This document shows positions 24,886 to 64,000 of a stretch of 64,000 bases of DNA, piece by piece; position 1 is the stretch's first letter; each line of letters begins with the position of its first letter. The stretch covers positions 16,723,926 through 16,787,925 of the forward strand of contig NC_079912.1 of NCBI RefSeq assembly GCF_024868665.1. The letters run 5' to 3'. This DNA is from Triplophysa rosa. Its lineage: Eukaryota; Chordata; Actinopteri; Cypriniformes; Nemacheilidae. Under the pieces are notes generated by a model. It was not told the origin of the DNA. It saw only the letters and a program-made list of their open reading frames with translations, and searched no databases. Position numbers and translations under genes: made by a program.

Positions 24886-25231
24886 ACTACCATTCAGAAG
24901 TGTTGGGTCACTGGAATGAAATGTTTCTCATGGTCTTAAAATCCTCTTGATCTAAAGGCACATGTCTGAATGTTAGTTATGTGGAGAAAAACATGTACAT
25001 TTTAGTTTAATACAAAACAATTTATTCAAAAACTGACCAAATAATAAAGAATGGATCCGAATAGATGAGGTGAGACCTCAAAAAGAGGTCATTTCTGCAA
25101 ATTCTATAAAAAAATGTATGCTATTTTATGTAAATGTGGACGTTGATTTGATTTTTTGATTTTTATTATTATTACAATCCCCATAGTTTTTATGTCTGAA
25201 AAATAAAGGATTAGAAAGCGACCCTAAACTT
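24886..25231. mobile_element. Degraded Tc1/mariner-like short element
   Basis: Left end ACACTACCATTCAGAAGTGT then TGGGTCACT; right end AAAGCGACCCTAAACTTTT, the inverted counterpart. It contains AATAAA motifs that may be used as poly(A) signals. It abuts the next MITE. Confidence 0.55.
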
Positions 25232-25565
25232 TTAAAAGGGTAGTTCACACCGAAACAAAAACTCTGTCATCATTTACACGCACTCTTGACGTTTTAAACC
25301 TGTATAACTTTATTTGTTCTGAAAAACACAAAAGAATATATTTTGAAGAATGTTGGTAACCAAAAACTGTTGCTCCCATTGACTTCTATTGTATGGACAC
25401 AAAACCAGTGCAAGTCAATGTGAGCCGACGGTTTTCGTTTACCAACATTCTTCAAAATATCTTCTTTTGTGTTCTGCAGAAGAAAGTAAGTCATTCAGGT
25501 TTGAAATGACAAGGGGGTAAGTAAATGATGACAGAATTTTCGCTTTTGGGTGAACTGTCCCTTTA
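25232..25565. mobile_element. Foldback MITE copy 6
   Basis: Left AAAAGGGTAGTTCACACCG, right TTTTGGGTGAACTGTCCCTT; centre includes CTATTGTATGGACACAAAAC. Intergenic between pld1 and tnik. Confidence 0.85.
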
Positions 25566-26512
25566 ACTAGTGTATATTTCCGTCTGTGTAGCCTGTCTAT
25601 TATCAGAGTGCTTGGTTTTGTAAAACAAATGGTTGAATGAAACATGTCTTTTCTGATGACGCTTCATGTCTTTATGGATCGTAAAATGACTGAATGTATG
25701 AACACTGTCTTACTGTGTCTGTGGTCTGTGTGAGTTTCTTTGGGGGATGTACAGCTGTCGTGTTCCCTGCAGACCGCAGTCTGTATAAACTACAGCTGAG
25801 CAATTGTCCCTGATACAGTCTTTTGACCTATTTCTTAATGGAGTATTAGTGAACGTATCTGTGGGCGGCTCATGGGAGAAGTCAATGAGTGCACATGTAT
25901 GTAAAACTGTTTAACCTGATGTGTGTGTGTATTGCATGTTTAGATGTCTCCTGTTCCCTATAGAAATATTTCCAGCGTGATTATTTCCCTCTCGAATGAG
26001 TTCTATCATTGTGATATTAGGTACAGTACCTGGCCTAGAGTTTGCCTCTTTTACTTTAGAGGACAAGCCCATGCACAGAGCTTTACTTTTGTCCTGAAAA
26101 CACAAGAACAGGATAAAGAACGGGATTACAAAGGCATGTCGTCTCAGATTTGCATGTCTGAACATTGTACATACGTAAAATCTCACATGTGTGTGCATGT
26201 GTGGATGTTCTCTTGTTATGATGAAACAAGTATTGTGATCATATGTTTAAAATATATTGATTTAGCTCAGCACAACCTAGTGTTTTATACATGGGTGAGT
26301 AGTCTTATTAAAGCACTGTTTGCTTTTTCATTGGGGTCATATTAAAGTTTGCAATAGGTGTGGCATGTTAGACACTTATCAGCCATGCAAACATTCATGT
26401 CGGATTATAAAGATCTGACAGAGAGGTGTATTTATTTCAACGTACTTTAATTGAAAATGTTTGAAAAGTCATCAGAGAAACTGCTTTTTTCTTACAAAAG
26501 TTTAGTGTTTAA

Positions 26513-26787
26513 AATGATAATTCTGTCATCATTTACTCTTGTCCTTTCAAACTTTTATGACTGTCTTTCTTCCACAGTACACAAAAGAAGATATTTCGAA
26601 GAAAGTTGGTAACCGAACAGCACTGGCCCCCATTTACTTCTATTGTGTGACACAAAACCAATGCAAGTGAATGGGGGCCAGTTAACAACGTTCTTCAAAA
26701 TATCTTCTTTTGTGTTCTGCGGAAGATAGAAAGTCACACAGGTTTAAAATGACAAGAGGATAAGTAAATGGGAGAACTATCACTATA
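26513..26787. mobile_element. Foldback MITE copy 7
   Basis: Terminal arms are worn (AATGATAATTCTGTCATCA at left), but the inner CACAAAAGAAGATATTTC and TTCTTCAAAATATCTTCTTT halves are clear and inverted. Confidence 0.75.
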
Positions 26788-27496
26788 TGATTAATGTTCT
26801 GACATGTATACCAATAAGAATGATTTGGTGACATTTTTAGCTAACTCGTTGCACAAGAAAAGAAGGTGATCTCTCTTTTTCTTGACTCTTAAGAGAAAAC
26901 CACAATGAACAGGATCAAATCAATTCTCAAGGCGTGAAATGTGATCAGGCTAGGCCACACGAATACAAAAGAGCTTATCACGATGGAAGCTATTGCTGAA
27001 ACTACTGCATTGTCAGCAATGCTCTATTCGAACTCAAAAGAAGCCAATGCTAATATCGCTGTAACAGATAACACTTTGCTTGAAAAAGGGACTATAACTC
27101 GTTTTGTTTTGTTTTTACAGGTGAAAGTGACTTTAAAAGAAGACTCTCTTTACTGAAAGACTGTTTTGTTGTCCAGAGCAGAAAGGTATGTATGAGAGTA
27201 ATGTAACACACACACACCAAAGTCTGTGCTGATAAGATGAAAGCTATTGCGTAAGGACGTCTTGGCTGTATGCTTGACAGGGAAACATTGGCTTTTACAA
27301 GAAGAGAAGTACACGATACATGTTATAGGAAAAGACTCAAAAAGTACAGAGTATGATGTCAAGGCGTGTATATTTTGTTAAATGTAGGTGTATGGCTGCA
27401 CATTGTAAGTATAAAATACATGTTGAAATAAATGCCTTTTCTGGTAGTAAAACTGAACAAAACTAAATAAAATATGTTGAAAATGTCTTATAATGT

Positions 27497-27625
27497 AGAA
27501 GTCAATGACGCCAATGTTGTTTGGTAACCAACATTCTTCAGAATATCAGAATATAAGAAAGAAAGTCATGCAAGTTGGAAATGACACGGAGGGAGTACAT
27601 GATGAAATAATTTTTAGGTGAATTA
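27497..27625. mobile_element. Foldback MITE fragment (right half), copy 8
   Basis: Only the right half remains: GGTAACCAACATTCTTCAGA to TTTTTAGGTGAATT. Confidence 0.65.
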
Positions 27626-28774
27626 TTTTAATATTTCAATTGTTATGACAGAATAATTCTAAATATCCACCACTAGATGGAACACTGATTCACCTTCACA
27701 GTCGTGTGTCATTTATTGTGACGGGAAATGTGCTCATCACATGCTGTATATGGCACATCACTTTTCCAAATCTCAGATTAAATCCATTTTAGTTTGTCAG
27801 CGTCTCTGCTGATTTCAGTCTCAGCACTAAATTCCTCAGACACTTACACAGTTGATTCCTACAAAGATGGGCTCTCTCTAGGAAATGCGTTCAATCATTA
27901 CAAAACCTATTGTAAAATGTGTTCATAACATTCAAATTTCACATCATTATGAAAGGCTGCGTGTCATTGAGAGCATGTTTCTGCCAAGGGGAATGCAGAG
28001 AGGAAGGTTGTGTTTTATAAATGTGCTGCTTAGATAAACGGAAGGTGAGAGGAAGTGATTGTTTGTGTCTCACTGTCTGAAATGTGGCTTCCTGTTTCTG
28101 GCTGGTGTTTAACATATTTAGGAAAACGCACACAATACAAGCAACGATTTTAGTAGAATTCATATGAATCACAACAAGCTGATTATTTTAAATACATTTT
28201 GAACATGACAAGAATTAGGCCATAAAAAAATCTAGAGAAAATATAAGTGGTGTTTACAAAACTTGTTAGAGCTTTTGGTGGTTGTCAGGGTGTTGCGACG
28301 GGTTTGCTAATTCTGAGCAAGCTTGCCACCGTAGGTAAGCATTTTTAATCTTCTGAACGAACAGTATATTGCGCTGGGTCTCTTATCTTTTAATAAATCA
28401 AATTTAGCAATTGTTATGAGCACTAGTTATAGTGATTTTAGTTGCATATTAAATAAATACTTGATTTATAAACATTTACAAAATAAACAAACATTATTTA
28501 CAAACTCATACTTTATACAAAGAAAAACACCACCGTGGTGACTGCAATATTCATGTAAAATGTATAAAATATCACCTTGTGCTTGTAAATAATTGTGTAA
28601 TAACTCAACCGTACTTTATATGAGAGGCAGTTTGGCCCCGCCCCCACTATGACCACTCCCTAGAAACCCCGGTGATTGACACGCCTTCCCTACCGAGCCG
28701 CCCTGATTCACGCGTCCACTCGCGCGCTGGCGCTTCGGACTCGTGCAGCAGCAAACCGTCGGTACCAGCGCGAG

Positions 28775-28795
28775 ATGTCTCCTTCATCCATATAG
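28775..28795 (+). promoter_or_regulatory. Upstream ORF 1 in the tnik leader
   Basis: ATG followed by five sense codons and TAG (MSPSSI). It is relevant only if transcription starts upstream of 28775. Confidence 0.4.
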
Positions 28796-28959
28796 CACCT
28801 AAATCACCGCAAAAGCGGGTGTTAGACATCCGGAACCGTGGATAATACCCGACCGCCCGAGGCTTCGCACAAACATCATCCGGGAGCTTTATCTGGTCCG
28901 ACTGAAGCGAATCCAGACCTGTTTGCATTATAATACGGATCCCTTTGGCTTCTAAATAC

Positions 28960-28986
28960 ATGCTAATTCGGACAAAATATTGTTGA
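28960..28986 (+). promoter_or_regulatory. Upstream ORF 2 in the tnik leader
   Basis: ATG with seven further sense codons and TGA (MLIRTKYC). It ends 25 nt before the main ATG, close enough to limit or tune initiation at it. Confidence 0.4.
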
Positions 28987-29011
28987 ATTTTCGGTGCACG
29001 CGAAGATAACC

Positions 29012-64000
<34,989 letters not shown>

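Larger units (their letters stand above)
25566..28627. other. pld1-tnik intergenic spacer
   Basis: A-T rich, no gene recognised. Holds MITE copies at 26513-26787 and 27497-27625. The stop-to-ATG distance between the two genes is 5.3 kb, much shorter than in mammals. Confidence 0.6.
28628..29011 (+). promoter_or_regulatory. tnik: tnik CpG-rich promoter and 5' UTR
   Basis: A local CpG- and GC-rich block in otherwise A-T rich DNA, with a GC box (GGCCCCGCCCCC, 28634-28645) and no TATA box at a convincing spacing. It ends at the strong Kozak context AACCATGG of the tnik start. The transcription start is not visible from sequence. Two short upstream ORFs lie in the presumed leader. Confidence 0.65.

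Noticed and set aside
25043..25207. AATAAA motifs as the pld1 poly(A) site
   Set aside because: They sit inside a degraded Tc1-like element; ATTAAA at 24819 with a GT-rich follow-on is the better guess, though both are unproven.

Overview
This is vertebrate nuclear DNA, most likely from a cyprinid fish. It has spliced genes with GT-AG introns, conserved vertebrate protein exons, and many short DNA-transposon derivatives of types common in carp and zebrafish relatives, including foldback elements whose ends read like AAAGGGATAGTTCACCC. The species cannot be named from the sequence. There are no bacterial operons, CRISPR arrays, tRNA or rRNA genes that I can see.

Layout. 1-6.9 kb is non-coding, upstream of or in the 5' part of the first gene, with several transposon relics. 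6919-23712 (+) holds a complete phospholipase D1 (pld1) coding sequence in 25 exons, 1042 codons plus stop, every junction checked for phase. 23.7-28.6 kb is the 3' UTR and a short intergenic spacer. 28.63-29.07 kb is a CpG-rich promoter with two short upstream ORFs. 29012-64000 (+) is the 5' part of tnik, the TRAF2- and NCK-interacting STE20/GCK-type kinase: 22 core exons (827 codons, the last cut by the window edge), one long extra in-frame exon and one candidate 9-nt microexon. The kinase domain and the coiled-coil/proline-rich middle are present; the C-terminal CNH domain lies beyond the window.

The two proteins do not form one pathway. PLD1 is a membrane enzyme making phosphatidic acid; TNIK is a cytoplasmic/nuclear kinase acting on actin, JNK and Wnt/TCF4 outputs. 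Their head-to-tail order matches mammalian PLD1-TNIK, and the paralogous pair PLD2-MINK1 has the same order, so this is an ancient linked pair. The 1R/2R paralogue and the teleost a/b copy were judged from remembered protein sequences: PLD1 and TNIK are clear, the a/b letter is not.

The introns are mainly transposon graveyards: at least 15 copies or fragments of one foldback MITE family, three hAT-type elements with target-site duplications, a hAT nested in a MITE (itself carrying another hAT-like insertion), a perfect-arm hairpin, and a THAP-like foldback element. I found no wholly new biological system. The best leads are alternative splicing in tnik (long optional exon, SRRM4-like 9-nt microexon, CT-tract next to the 29-residue optional exon) and the MITE family's built-in splice-site pair.
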